Shown: positions 1-4,318 of the stretch, piece after piece
Layout: each line of letters opens with the position of its first letter
Position numbering within the stretch: the first letter of the stretch is position 1
Source: a virus
Virus record (IMG/VR): IMGVR_UViG_3300034073_000928
Span: 1 to 20,311 of that record
Direction: 5' to 3' (one strand)
Length of the DNA stretch: 20,311 bases
The notes under the pieces: generated by a model
Databases searched by the model: none
Seen by the model: the letters and a program-made list of their open reading frames with translations, nothing else
Told to the model about the DNA's origin: nothing
Program-made: the position numbers and the translations under genes

Positions 1-128
1 TTGTAACTGCCGCGTCTGTGTGCGGGTTTGGGTTTGTTGTTTTTGGTTTTGTTGTGTGCGCGTTGGCAGATGATGCATCGTGTCTGGTTGGTTAGTGTTC
101 CGCAGTTCAGGCAGGGTCGGTGGATCAC
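1..128 (-). CDS. HNH endonuclease, N-terminal fragment (runs off the left edge)
   Basis: Only the first 42 codons are inside the window. The start is taken as a GTG whose last two bases form part of the TGA stop of the ParB-like gene (GTGA overlap), a coupling used repeatedly here. The visible protein carries two CxxC pairs (Cys6/Cys9 and Cys18/Cys21), followed by a Gln-Arg-Ala and a basic Lys/Arg-rich stretch ending in RRGSY. This paired-zinc start and the 'RGSY/RGYG' element are characteristic of short phage HNH endonucleases. In HK97-like phages these usually sit just upstream of the terminase genes and assist DNA packaging. The catalytic HNH residues would lie beyond the edge and cannot be checked. 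The next gene may therefore be a terminase, but that is inference from gene order. Confidence 0.72.
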   Translation of the reverse strand, partial: MIHRPCLNCGTLTNQTRCIICQRAHNKTKNNKPKPAHRRGSY

Positions 129-583
129 GGTTCGTACTTCACTTGTGCGCCGCATTCGGGGCAGATGATTGTTGCTGGTTCTGGTGTTGGTTGTGGTTGT
201 GTGTCGTCTAGTAGTTGTTGCAGGTCTTGTTCGTCAAACAGTGTGCCATCCAATTGTTTATCGGTGGCGGCTAGTTCGCGCAGGATGTCAAGCAATGCTG
301 TTTCGTCATAGGTGGCTAGGTCTGTTGCGCGGTTGTCTGCGATCAGGATTCGTAGTGCAGTATCGTCGTCGCAATCAAATGCTTCTGCGTTGATTGTTTT
401 CCATCCCAATTGTTTTGCGGCTTTCCATGTGTGATTGCCCGCGATGATGTGTTTGGTTTTCTTTTGGTAGATGATGGGTCGGTATTGTCCGAAGGTTTCT
501 AGGCTTACGGATATTGCGCCGATGTCGCCTTGTCGGACATTGCGTGGGTGTGGTGTCAATTGATCTATGAAGATTGCCACCAT
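125..583 (-). CDS. ParB-like nuclease-domain protein with C-terminal zinc-knuckle-like CxxC
   Basis: This 152-residue protein has the ParB/sulfiredoxin-type fold signature. A strand-rich N-terminus (IDQLTPHPRNVR, residues 6-17) is followed by the PIIYQ strand (36-40) and AGNHTWKAAKQLGW (48-61), equivalent to the ParB GERRxxA box. The phage-type DNRATDLATYDE segment follows at 83-94. The tail ends with a CPEC motif (141-144). Phage ParB-like proteins of this size are DNA-binding or nicking proteins, often near methyltransferases or terminase genes; the exact role here is unknown. The start is the ATG preceded by GGGGAAAACA; an in-frame ATG four codons earlier has no ribosome binding site. The gene overlaps the upstream HTH gene by 19 nt and is coupled to the HNH gene. 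Confidence 0.8.
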   Translation of the reverse strand: MVAIFIDQLTPHPRNVRQGDIGAISVSLETFGQYRPIIYQKKTKHIIAGNHTWKAAKQLGWKTINAEAFDCDDDTALRILIADNRATDLATYDETALLDILRELAATDKQLDGTLFDEQDLQQLLDDTQPQPTPEPATIICPECGAQVKYEP

Positions 584-810
584 TGTTTTCCCCATATGTG
601 TGAAGGGTGAACGCCGATGTGACACGCTACTTCATCTGCTTGGTAGAAGGGGATTCCGTGTTTGCGCCAATAGCCGATTTTACTTCTGCGTAGCCGTAGG
701 GCTTCTGCCATTTGTGCATCGTTCAGTTCACCGTTGAACATGCTGAACAATGGTTCGGCGGGTAGGCGGCGGATCTTGTGGTGGCGTTTATAGATTTCTG
801 ATTTCCTCAT
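565..810 (-). CDS. Small helix-turn-helix DNA-binding protein
   Basis: This is an 81-residue basic protein. Residues about 30-75 form a helix-turn-helix: an acidic-leading helix (LNDAQMAEALRL), a recognition-type helix with RRSKIGYWRKHG, then YQADEVACHIGVHPSHIWG. The ending 'HPSxIWGxxW' is typical of small phage DNA-binding proteins from actinobacteriophages. The start has a good ribosome binding site (AAGGGAACAGCA) although it lies 23 nt inside the upstream gene. It lies directly before the ParB-like gene, so it may act as a local regulator or packaging factor, but no target is visible. Confidence 0.68.
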   Translation of the reverse strand: MRKSEIYKRHHKIRRLPAEPLFSMFNGELNDAQMAEALRLRRSKIGYWRKHGIPFYQADEVACHIGVHPSHIWGKQWWQSS

Positions 811-985
811 TGCTGTTCCCTTCGTTGATGGTTGTGTAGTTTGCGGCGCGTAATCCTTTGGGTGTTCCGTCTGCGTCTATGTAGCACCATTGGGGTGCGT
901 CGGGGTCGCAGTTGCATCCGATGATGCGGCGTGGTTCGTGGGTGATGATTTGTTTGCACCAATTGCAAAGTATGGATGTGGTCAT
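788..985 (-). CDS. Small Cys-rich (zinc-ribbon-like) protein
   Basis: This 65-residue protein starts at an ATG that overlaps the stop of the upstream gene as ATGA. Five cysteines lie in the first 34 residues: CNWC (7-10), CNC (24-26) and Cys34. That spacing suggests a zinc-binding knuckle. The remainder is hydrophilic and shows no recognisable domain. Codons further upstream are open in the same frame, but the region is shared with the upstream gene and has no ribosome binding site, so the short form is chosen. Function is unknown; it may be a nucleic-acid or protein-binding adaptor in the early small-gene operon. Confidence 0.6.
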   Translation of the reverse strand: MTTSILCNWCKQIITHEPRRIIGCNCDPDAPQWCYIDADGTPKGLRAANYTTINEGNSNEEIRNL

Positions 986-1275
986 GTTGGTTCTGTGATT
1001 TCTGCTTGTAGTGCTAGGTAGCCGATCAGGTCGGTCAGGCTGTCTTTGTGCAGGATGTCGCGTTGCAAGTTGGTGCGTAGGCGTGCAAGTTTTACTGATG
1101 CCATAAACATCAGGCATTGGTGCAGGTCTAGTTGGATTCCTGTTAGAGCGTGGAAGATGTCGCGAACTTTGTTGTAGTCATCAATGACATGCCCATAGGT
1201 TTTATTTCTGTCGTTGTTGATGATGACCGATGCGTTCACTAGCACTTCGGTTGCGTGGCGCATTGGTTCGTTCAT
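982..1275 (-). CDS. DUF6378-like phage protein
   Basis: This 97-residue protein has the layout of the DUF6378 family common in phages. It has a long N-terminal helix, then a short 'R..YGH..DDYNKVRDIF' motif (residues about 24-41) and a helical half with conserved Lys/Arg (SVKLARL). It ends with a Leu-Ile-Gly-Tyr helix (DSLTDLIGYLALQAE) after Asp. The family has an all-helical fold that I relate only loosely to MazG-type NTP pyrophosphohydrolases, and no activity has been established. It is start-stop coupled (ATGA) to both neighbours, which supports the boundaries. The family call rests on pattern recognition of the YGH/DLxGY arrangement. Confidence 0.7.
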   Translation of the reverse strand: MNEPMRHATEVLVNASVIINNDRNKTYGHVIDDYNKVRDIFHALTGIQLDLHQCLMFMASVKLARLRTNLQRDILHKDSLTDLIGYLALQAEITEPT

Positions 1276-1502
1276 ATGCGGTCACCATAAACAGGGGGTG
1301 ACCACGACCATTGCGGTTGAAAGGTTGGGCGTGTTGCGACATGAATTGAACCGTCTGCCCACATCCAAATCAGGACATCGGTTGGTTCGTCTAGTCCGTG
1401 TGTGATGTCTGGTTGCAGGGTGACGATCCAGCGCACGCATCCATCGGTGTCGGCTTCAAGGATTGTGCGTGGTTGTTCGGGGATTGTTTCGTTGTCTGAC
1501 AT
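1272..1502 (-). CDS. Hypothetical protein, 76 aa
   Basis: The gene begins at an ATG overlapping the previous stop as TGATG and ends with an ATGA overlap into the DUF6378-like gene, so it is tightly embedded in the operon. The protein is acidic at the N-terminus (EADTDG), then strand-rich and tryptophan-rich (six Trp in the last 50 residues, including VLIWMWADG and QPQWSWSPP). No known domain is recognised. A longer in-frame extension upstream reads through the neighbouring gene and has a composition unlike a protein, so it was left out. The compact beta-like Trp-rich body suggests a small globular protein; no function is proposed. Confidence 0.6.
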   Translation of the reverse strand: MSDNETIPEQPRTILEADTDGCVRWIVTLQPDITHGLDEPTDVLIWMWADGSIHVATRPTFQPQWSWSPPVYGDRI

Positions 1503-1684
1503 CAGTATCGCCATCGTTCTTGTTGTGTTGCGTGCATCTCGCCACGCAACCCCGCTAATTCCTGAATGAGAACCTGTGTTTGTTTCGCTTCCTTGTTGTG
1601 TTTCTTTACTGCGTTTGCTTGCGAGACGATGAATCCAACGCATCCACCGATGACCATTCCCGCTAGATACATCGCCCATTTCAT
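1502..1684 (-). CDS. Small membrane protein with one N-terminal TM segment
   Basis: This 60-residue protein has a glycine-rich hydrophobic helix at residues 4-22 (MYLAGMVIGGCVGFIVSQA). A hydrophilic helical tail rich in Lys, Gln and Glu follows. The charge pattern suggests a short N-terminus on one face of the membrane and a coiled or helical domain on the other. It is coupled on both sides: its ATG overlaps the stop of the 27-residue peptide gene (ATGA) and its TGA overlaps the next ATG. The role is unknown. Position in an early small-gene operon, far from the lysis genes, makes host-envelope takeover or superinfection exclusion conceivable but unproven. Confidence 0.65.
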   Translation of the reverse strand: MKWAMYLAGMVIGGCVGFIVSQANAVKKHNKEAKQTQVLIQELAGLRGEMHATQQERWRY

Positions 1685-1764
1685 TCCGCGAACTTCCTAA
1701 GTGCGAGACCCATCAGCAATCCAGCGAGAGCAACGACAGCGATGGCTAGGAATCCGTCAAGCAT
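1681..1764 (-). CDS. 27-residue transmembrane microprotein
   Basis: The open frame begins at an ATG overlapping the stop of the coiled-coil gene as TAATG and ends in a TGA overlapping the next ATG as ATGA. Junctions on both sides therefore match the coupling used by neighbouring genes. The product reads MLDGFLAIAVVALAGLLMGL followed by a short basic end (ALRKFAE). Residues 5-22 form one uninterrupted hydrophobic helix and the Arg-Lys would sit at the cytoplasmic interface. It is too short for routine gene callers. The function is unknown; a small pore or membrane modulator is possible. The next gene also encodes a single-span membrane protein, so the two may interact. Confidence 0.6.
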   Translation of the reverse strand: MLDGFLAIAVVALAGLLMGLALRKFAE

Positions 1765-1994
1765 TACAGTTCAACGCCTTGCTGGATATGCAAACGCAAT
1801 CTGTCCACTGTTGCGGATAGTTCTTTCACCTTTTCTTCTGATTGGGTCAAGGCTTCTTCTAGGCGTTGTGCCAGCCCGCGTGCAGTTTCGCGTTGTTCAC
1901 GCAGTTGTTCGTTGGCAATGGTTAGTTCGTCGCATCGGGCTTGCCATGCTTCGGTTTCTGCAACCAGCCCATCAACTTTGTTTTCGTTTTGCAT
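1764..1994 (-). CDS. Coiled-coil protein, 76 aa
   Basis: Nearly the whole protein (residues about 8-72) is a heptad-like helix rich in Glu, Gln, Leu and Arg, for example LTIANEQLREQRETARGLAQ and VKELSATVDRLRLHIQ. No other domain is present. The ATG has a clear ribosome binding site (AAAAGGAAACAG) that lies inside the end of the upstream 51-residue gene. It probably forms an oligomeric scaffold or adaptor. It is directly followed by two membrane microproteins with overlapping junctions, so a complex with them is possible, but this is only inference from order. Confidence 0.65.
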   Translation of the reverse strand: MQNENKVDGLVAETEAWQARCDELTIANEQLREQRETARGLAQRLEEALTQSEEKVKELSATVDRLRLHIQQGVEL

Positions 1995-2127
1995 TCTGTT
2001 TCCTTTTCAGTTCCCGATGTAGTGCGTTGATTGTTTCCACCAGCCGTTGTTCATCGGCTGATCCCACGAACACTTTTTGTAGGAATTCAATTGCATCGCG
2101 CAAGTGTTGTGGTGATAGGTGTTCCAT
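1972..2127 (-). CDS. Small helical basic protein, 51 aa
   Basis: This short frame gives MEHLSPQHLRDAIEFLQKVF followed by an acidic-basic helix and a Lys/Arg-rich tail (ELKRKQNAKRKQS). The first part looks like an ordinary amphipathic helical protein. The start has an AAAGG element about nine bases upstream. The end overlaps the next gene by 23 nt, similar to other overlaps here. A different frame over the same DNA (from about 2240 to 2007) is also open but yields a Trp/His/Asn-rich sequence unlike a folded protein, so the 51-residue reading is preferred. Function unknown. Confidence 0.5.
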   Translation of the reverse strand: MEHLSPQHLRDAIEFLQKVFVGSADEQRLVETINALHRELKRKQNAKRKQS

Positions 2128-2236
2128 TGAAATCGCCTTTCGTTATGAATGATGTGGTGCGCCCGAATTGCACGGGCGAAGCGGCGCGGGGAAGGAACGA
2201 ACGCGCCTGCGCTTGCGCTTGCCACCACACATTCAT
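2128..2236 (-). other. GC-rich intergenic spacer with a hairpin
   Basis: This 109-nt gap is unusually G+C-rich compared with its surroundings. It holds a tandem GCGCAAGCGCAGGCGCG stretch and a hairpin (5-bp stem GCCCG/CGGGC with a seven-base loop, about 2160-2176). No T-run follows, so it is not a clear terminator. An ATG overlapping the upstream stop (ATGA at 2237-2240) could open a frame here, but the product does not look like a protein. Confidence 0.35.
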
Positions 2237-2443
2237 TCATCGGTTCTTGTGTTCCTTTCCTTTGCGGCGATTGTAACTGCGGGGTGCAACGCTTTCGCTG
2301 GTCATCCAACAACCCATGATGATCAGCGTTGTCAATGCGATGCTGAATGGGTGAATTGCCCAATCATCGCCAATGGTCTTGTCTGCATTTGGTGCAAACA
2401 ACGCGGTGCAGAACAATGCTTTCAGAAGGATTGCCGCTTTCAT
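2237..2443 (-). CDS. Small membrane protein with two hydrophobic segments
   Basis: This 68-residue protein begins MKAAILLKALFCTALFA, which can act as a signal anchor. A second hydrophobic stretch lies at about residues 34-48 (FSIALTTLIIMGCWM). A strongly basic tail ends in RRKGKEHKNR. The chosen ATG overlaps the stop of the zinc-ribbon gene as ATGA and has GGGAAC upstream; a start five codons earlier lacks a ribosome binding site. Two spans plus a positive tail resemble a small class II holin, but its place in the early operon argues against a lysis role. Function unknown. Confidence 0.6.
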   Translation of the reverse strand: MKAAILLKALFCTALFAPNADKTIGDDWAIHPFSIALTTLIIMGCWMTSESVAPRSYNRRKGKEHKNR

Positions 2444-2646
2444 CGGATCTGTTCCCATCGTTCATCTGTCCAACCCTTCGGTTTGCGTAGGCGACACTTT
2501 GCGCAGATGTCTTTGTTGCGGCTGTTGCCCCAACCCAATTCCATTGCTTCGCGTCGCACCGCGCCAACAGTGGTTTCGTCGCTGTGATGTTCTGCGCCGC
2601 ATTTGTCGCAGACGATACGGATGTTGTGTGATATCAAAATTGCCAT
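2440..2646 (-). CDS. Zinc-ribbon protein, 68 aa
   Basis: Two CxxC knuckles, CDKC (13-16) and CAKC (48-51), flank a helical segment ending in GWG. This is a recurrent small phage zinc ribbon in actinobacteriophages, in which the spacer carries 'A...A...GW'. It is likely to bind DNA, RNA or a host protein; no specific partner is visible. The start was placed at the ATG preceded by GAAGGGGAATAGCA, just 2 nt after the upstream stop. An upstream in-frame ATG would run through the neighbouring gene. Confidence 0.68.
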   Translation of the reverse strand: MAILISHNIRIVCDKCGAEHHSDETTVGAVRREAMELGWGNSRNKDICAKCRLRKPKGWTDERWEQIR

Positions 2647-2648
2647 TG

Positions 2649-2819
2649 CTATTCCCCTTCGTTGTTGTTGATGATTTCCAGAAGCGCGGCTTTGCGTGCC
2701 ATATGCGCTTCCACTGTCCAATGTTTGCCAAGTTCGTGCGTAACGATTTTATCTAATGTCGCCAGAATTGCGTTGCGTCTGGCGATTTCAATGTTGGTCA
2801 ATGGTTTGGTGTTCGCCAT
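2649..2819 (-). CDS. Hypothetical helical protein, 56 aa
   Basis: The product begins MANTKPLTNIEIARRNAILA and continues with a second helix around THELGKHWTVEAHMARKAAL. It is short, basic to neutral and predicted to be largely helical. The ATG follows the upstream stop by one base and has AAAAGG about 12 bases before it. A longer in-frame reading would use codons of the upstream gene in a less plausible frame. No family is recognised. Confidence 0.55.
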   Translation of the reverse strand: MANTKPLTNIEIARRNAILATLDKIVTHELGKHWTVEAHMARKAALLEIINNNEGE

Positions 2820-2820
2820 G

Positions 2821-3042
2821 TCACGCACCAACCTTTTCATCAGCAAGTGATTCAATGTTTTTTTCTGCTTGTGACCGTACGAAGGAAAGTTGGATGATGG
2901 CGTTTTGCAAATAATCCACTGCATCATCCCATTTTCCGAATTCTGCCATCACCATTGCTTGTCTCATCTGTTCGCGTGTGTAAGTGATTTGTCCACGCAT
3001 TTCTGTTTTTGACATTGGCAAGCGGGTTGTTTTCTTGGTCAT
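2821..3042 (-). CDS. Hypothetical helical protein, 73 aa
   Basis: The protein starts with a basic leader (MTKKTTRLPMSKTEMRGQIT) and continues as two probable helices, with WDDAVDYLQNAIIQLSFVRS in the middle. The start has a strong double ribosome binding region (AAAGGAACAAGGAAC). It is the first gene after the structured spacer at 3043-3147. The WDDAVDYLQNA pattern is seen in small uncharacterised phage helical proteins, but I cannot name a family. No catalytic or metal motif is visible. Confidence 0.6.
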   Translation of the reverse strand: MTKKTTRLPMSKTEMRGQITYTREQMRQAMVMAEFGKWDDAVDYLQNAIIQLSFVRSQAEKNIESLADEKVGA

Positions 3043-3095
3043 TGTTCCTTGTTCCTTTTGTGTTGTTGGTTTTGCTTCGGCATTCCTGCCTTGTT

Positions 3096-3139
3096 CCCCC
3101 GCTAGGTCTTGAACCTGCGCCGCCTTCGCGGTGCGGGGG
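3096..3139 (-). ncRNA. tRNA-like three-way-junction structure in the intergenic spacer
   Basis: A 44-nt element in the 105-nt spacer between two early genes can fold into a closed three-way junction. The outer stem of 7 bp pairs CCCCCGC with GCGGGGG. One inner hairpin is CCGC-GAAG-GCGG. The second is AGGT-TCAAG-ACCT, read on the minus strand as GGTTCAAGACC, which resembles a tRNA T-arm. No D-arm or anticodon arm is present, so it is not a complete tRNA. No T-run follows, so it is not a simple terminator. It could be an RNA processing site, a decayed tRNA, an attachment-site core or a regulatory RNA; all are open. Confidence 0.4.
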
Positions 3140-3147
3140 ATGACCGA

Positions 3148-3549
3148 TCAAAATGATGGGTCGCTGTATTGATATTGGCTATTCAGTTTCAAATAGCCGA
3201 AGTCTGTTCCCTTCTTGAAGAATTCGCCCGACTTGCGAAGTGTGTAAGTGTTGCGGTTGCGAATTCGCTCAATTGTCACATTGGCATCAAATTCATCATC
3301 GGCGTTATCAACGATGCCAGCAATCAATTCAATCCATGTATCGCGTGCGCGGATTGCGCGAACTGATTGCGGAACACTGTTCCAATCTTCAAGTGATACG
3401 CCACCAAGAACTTGCTTCGCGCTAAGTGTCAAGACGCTTCGCCCGTTGCGGGTGATGTCCACGATGATTTCATGGTATGCATCGCTTCCGATGTAATAGG
3501 TTGCCGACATCCCAATTTCGGGTGTCGTGGTTTGTGTTGCTGTTTGCAT
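3148..3549 (-). CDS. Conserved phage protein with 'YxDPSF' C-terminus, 133 aa
   Basis: Near the N-terminus is IGMSATYYIGSDAYHEIIVD (residues 11-30). The C-terminal half holds TYTLRKSGEFFKKGTDFGYL and the end reads YQYSDPSF. This combination (GxxATxxxGSDxxxxxVVxI ... LRKxGxxxxxG ... YxDPSF) recurs in small uncharacterised proteins of many phages. It is probably a beta-rich fold; the function is not known. The start is the first ATG after the leader, with two AAAGGAAC elements upstream. An upstream in-frame ATG was rejected because it lies beyond the promoter and hairpin. This is the first gene of the left transcription unit. Confidence 0.7.
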   Translation of the reverse strand: MQTATQTTTPEIGMSATYYIGSDAYHEIIVDITRNGRSVLTLSAKQVLGGVSLEDWNSVPQSVRAIRARDTWIELIAGIVDNADDEFDANVTIERIRNRNTYTLRKSGEFFKKGTDFGYLKLNSQYQYSDPSF

Positions 3550-3570
3550 TGTTCCTTTTGTTCCTTTTCT

Positions 3571-3627
3571 TCGGGCTTTCCGTATCCCGATGAATTCAGC
3601 ATAAGGGTATGTGCGACCAGATTGCAA
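3571..3627 (-). promoter_or_regulatory. Promoter with 5'-end hairpin leader, copy 2
   Basis: On the minus strand a TTGCAA -35-like box (3627-3622) lies 18 bases from a TATGCT -10 box (3603-3598). Seven bases later comes a hairpin TCGGG-ATACGGAAAG-CCCGA (3590-3571), where the transcript is expected to begin. AAAGGAAC ribosome binding sequences then lead to the ATG at 3549. The same -10/7 nt/hairpin layout occurs before the gene at 9324. The region follows a terminator and precedes a gene run, which supports promoter function. Confidence 0.6.
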
Positions 3628-3721
3628 GCATCTTTTACAAAAAATCAAAGAAATCTTCCAAAACCCTTATTCCATGCGGGTTGCCCAAAAAACCACGCAA
3701 TAGGAAGCCCGTAGAGCGTTC

Positions 3722-3754
3722 AAAAAGGTGGGGGGTGGTATCTACACCCCACCC
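3722..3754 (-). terminator. Rho-independent terminator after the transglycosylase gene
   Basis: On the minus strand a G+C-rich hairpin (GGGTGGGGTG-TAGATAC-CACC...CCACC, with a two-base bulge) is followed at once by TTTTTG. It lies 33 nt downstream of the stop of the gene at 3787 and before the copy 2 promoter, so it closes the replication transcription unit. The 3628-3721 part of this gap holds A-tracts and an ACCCTTAT repeat but no gene. Confidence 0.8.
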
Positions 3755-3786
3755 TTTGCGCCCCCGCTTAGAACGCACAGGAAGGG

Positions 3787-4317
3787 TCAATCACAGCCTT
3801 TCCAAGCCCACGCCGCCCAACCACACCCATTTTCGGCTACCCCATAGTCAAACACTGCTTTCGCGGCACGCAAATTCAAAAACGGATCAAACAAATCCTG
3901 CACACCAGAAACAATGCTGACCGTTTGCAGATATCCATTCGGATAATACTTCGTTTGCTGAACCCAAAAAACATTTATCTGCGTCAAACCAACAGAACCT
4001 TTCACACCATCAACCGTGTTGGGGTCGCTCGCATTTACCTGTGTTGCATCACATCGGCTTTCGCGAAACATCACAGCATCCAAATCACGCAAATCTTTTT
4101 CATCCCAACCAGCCGCAACAGCAACCGACCACCATTGACCACACTTCGCGTCACCATCAACGATCAACGGTGCAACCGTTGTTGTCGTCGTGGTGTTAGC
4201 CAAAGTGCTAACACTTTTGGGAACAGTTGCAGTAGGTGCAACCGCTTGCGAAGTTGCGCCAAGCGCAATCAGAAACGAAGCGGTAGTTGCGAAAAACAAA
4301 CCTGCAAGGAATTTCAT
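3787..4317 (-). CDS. Secreted lytic transglycosylase-like (SLT/lysozyme-fold) protein
   Basis: This 176-residue protein opens with a signal peptide (Lys2, hydrophobic 4-20, likely cleavage near ATSQA). A Thr-rich linker (about 30-48, six Thr in a row) and a compact domain follow. The domain holds MFRESRC (83-89) with the probable catalytic Glu86 and SVGLTQIN (108-115), the two hallmarks of soluble transglycosylase folds. Cys59, Cys89, Cys164 and Cys174 may form disulfides. It would cut peptidoglycan outside the cytoplasmic membrane. It is the last gene of the replication operon, next to the initiator and away from the lysis genes. The start has GCAGGATGAT upstream. A role in host wall remodelling, lysis or virion-linked entry cannot be settled. 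Confidence 0.75.
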   Translation of the reverse strand: MKFLAGLFFATTASFLIALGATSQAVAPTATVPKSVSTLANTTTTTTVAPLIVDGDAKCGQWWSVAVAAGWDEKDLRDLDAVMFRESRCDATQVNASDPNTVDGVKGSVGLTQINVFWVQQTKYYPNGYLQTVSIVSGVQDLFDPFLNLRAAKAVFDYGVAENGCGWAAWAWKGCD

Positions 4318-4318
4318 A

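Noticed and set aside
2007-2240. Alternative 77-codon frame starting at an ATGA overlap
   Set aside because: The coupling at the start is attractive, but the product is rich in Trp, His, Asn and Cys with no order, and it competes with a better 51-residue frame with its own ribosome binding site.
3096-3139. Complete tRNA gene
   Set aside because: A T-arm-like hairpin and an acceptor-like stem are present, but only 44 nt lie between the stem ends, with no D-arm and no anticodon arm, so it cannot be a standard tRNA.
2924-3151. Minus-strand 75-codon frame across the structured spacer
   Set aside because: It is a frame shadow of the 73-residue gene at its 3' part and its start lies in the three-way-junction element; the composition is polar and low-complexity.
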